NCBI GenBank assembly: GCA_016199245.1
Contig: JACQHC010000093.1
Location: 1-32,943, forward strand
DNA length: 32,943 nt
Direction of reading: 5' to 3'
Source of the DNA: Gemmatimonadota bacterium
GTDB lineage: Bacteria > Gemmatimonadota > Gemmatimonadetes > Gemmatimonadales > GWC2-71-9
The notes under the pieces: generated by a model
Told to the model about the DNA's origin: nothing
What the model saw: the letters and a program-made list of their open reading frames with translations, nothing else
Databases searched by the model: none
Translations under genes and position numbers: made by a program
In this document: positions 32,597 through 32,943 of the stretch, in pieces
Layout of the letters: each line of letters opens with the position of its first letter
How positions within the stretch are numbered: position 1 is the first letter of the stretch

Positions 32597-32943
32597 ATGA
32601 ATGACCTTCAGTACGCACTGCGCAGCTTGCGCAAATCCCCCGGCTTCACCGCCGTGAGCGTGCTCACGCTCGCCCTCGGTATCGGTGTAAACACCACGAT
32701 CTTCACCCTGCTGAACGCCGTGCTCTTCAGTCCGCTCCCGTATCCGGATCCAGAACGTCTCGTCTCCGTCGCCGAGTATCGAGCGGACGACGGGAGGAGT
32801 AGCTCGGTCGCCCCGCCTGCGTACTTCGACTGGCGGGATCAAGCACGGAGCGTTGCTGCAATTGCCGCCGTTTCGGCGAACTGGTACAACCTCATCGGAC
32901 GCGCCGAGCCGGAGCGGATCGACGGCGCGGCGGTCACCGCGGA
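32597..32943 (+). CDS. ADOP family ABC permease, 5' part only
   Basis: The first 115 codons of a sixth permease, cut by the window end. The translation begins [20 protein letters not shown] and continues with LALGIGVNTTIFTLLNAVLF and SPLPYPDPERLVSVAEY, matching the N-terminal helix and start of the MacB periplasmic domain of the other ADOPs. GAGG lies nine bases before the ATG. There is no permease-prefix domain, as in the non-PadR paralogues. Its full length and partners are outside the window. Confidence 0.9.
   Translation, partial: MNDLQYALRSLRKSPGFTAVSVLTLALGIGVNTTIFTLLNAVLFSPLPYPDPERLVSVAEYRADDGRSSSVAPPAYFDWRDQARSVAAIAAVSANWYNLIGRAEPERIDGAAVTA

Overview
The window is a high-GC bacterial chromosomal segment with dense coding on both strands and no phage, IS or CRISPR signature. 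Several traits suggest a soil-type Gemmatimonadota or, less likely, Acidobacteriota genome. These are six very large MacB/FtsX-type 'ADOP' permeases, a PadR regulator coupled to one of them, a two-heme reaction-centre-like cytochrome with a TPR tail, and a PQQ dehydrogenase. This assignment is inference from gene content; no rRNA or marker gene is present to settle it.

Layout. 1-73: tRNA-Phe(GAA). 192-1862: a CaCA-type cation exchanger with an N-terminal cyclic-nucleotide-binding domain. 1939-2880 (minus): a TauE/SafE anion exporter, divergent from a two-gene molybdoenzyme operon (2928-7394). That operon encodes a fused four-cluster ferredoxin plus NrfD membrane anchor and a signal-less molybdopterin catalytic subunit, together a cytoplasm-facing quinone-linked oxidoreductase. 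The TauE neighbour makes sulfite or another sulfur oxyanion a reasonable substrate guess. 7661-12880: a complete efflux operon with a HlyD/MacA-like adaptor, two LolD-type ATPases and an ADOP permease. 13157-15565 (minus): a stand-alone ADOP. 15729-16634: a sugar phosphate isomerase-like TIM barrel with a Tat-like leader. 16901-21815: two translationally coupled ADOPs. 21890-22660 (minus): the two-heme cytochrome. 22977-23708: a small cupin-like protein whose 3' end runs into a repeat. 23782-24368: a MazE/MazF-type toxin-antitoxin pair with a leaderless-type promoter. 24762-28599 (minus): a PQQ dehydrogenase, a lone M61-type N-terminal domain and a secreted alpha/beta hydrolase; the last two overlap by ATGA. 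28921-31928 (minus): a PadR regulator plus ADOP pair. 32597-end: the start of a sixth ADOP.

The ADOPs divide by context: one has its own ATPases, one has its own PadR, and the others have no local partner, so a shared ATPase is possible. Between genes there are two families of non-coding structure. One is a hyphenated palindrome, TGGGAC-N7/8-TCCC followed by a CATTCGAACGC-like tail, seen five times and always in the same orientation; two copies sit inside a 126-bp repeat that is about 90% identical. The other is a set of long imperfect inverted repeats, each different in sequence and several built from short internal direct repeats, that fill the gaps at gene ends, most clearly between convergent stop codons. 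These repeats are the least explained signal in the window.
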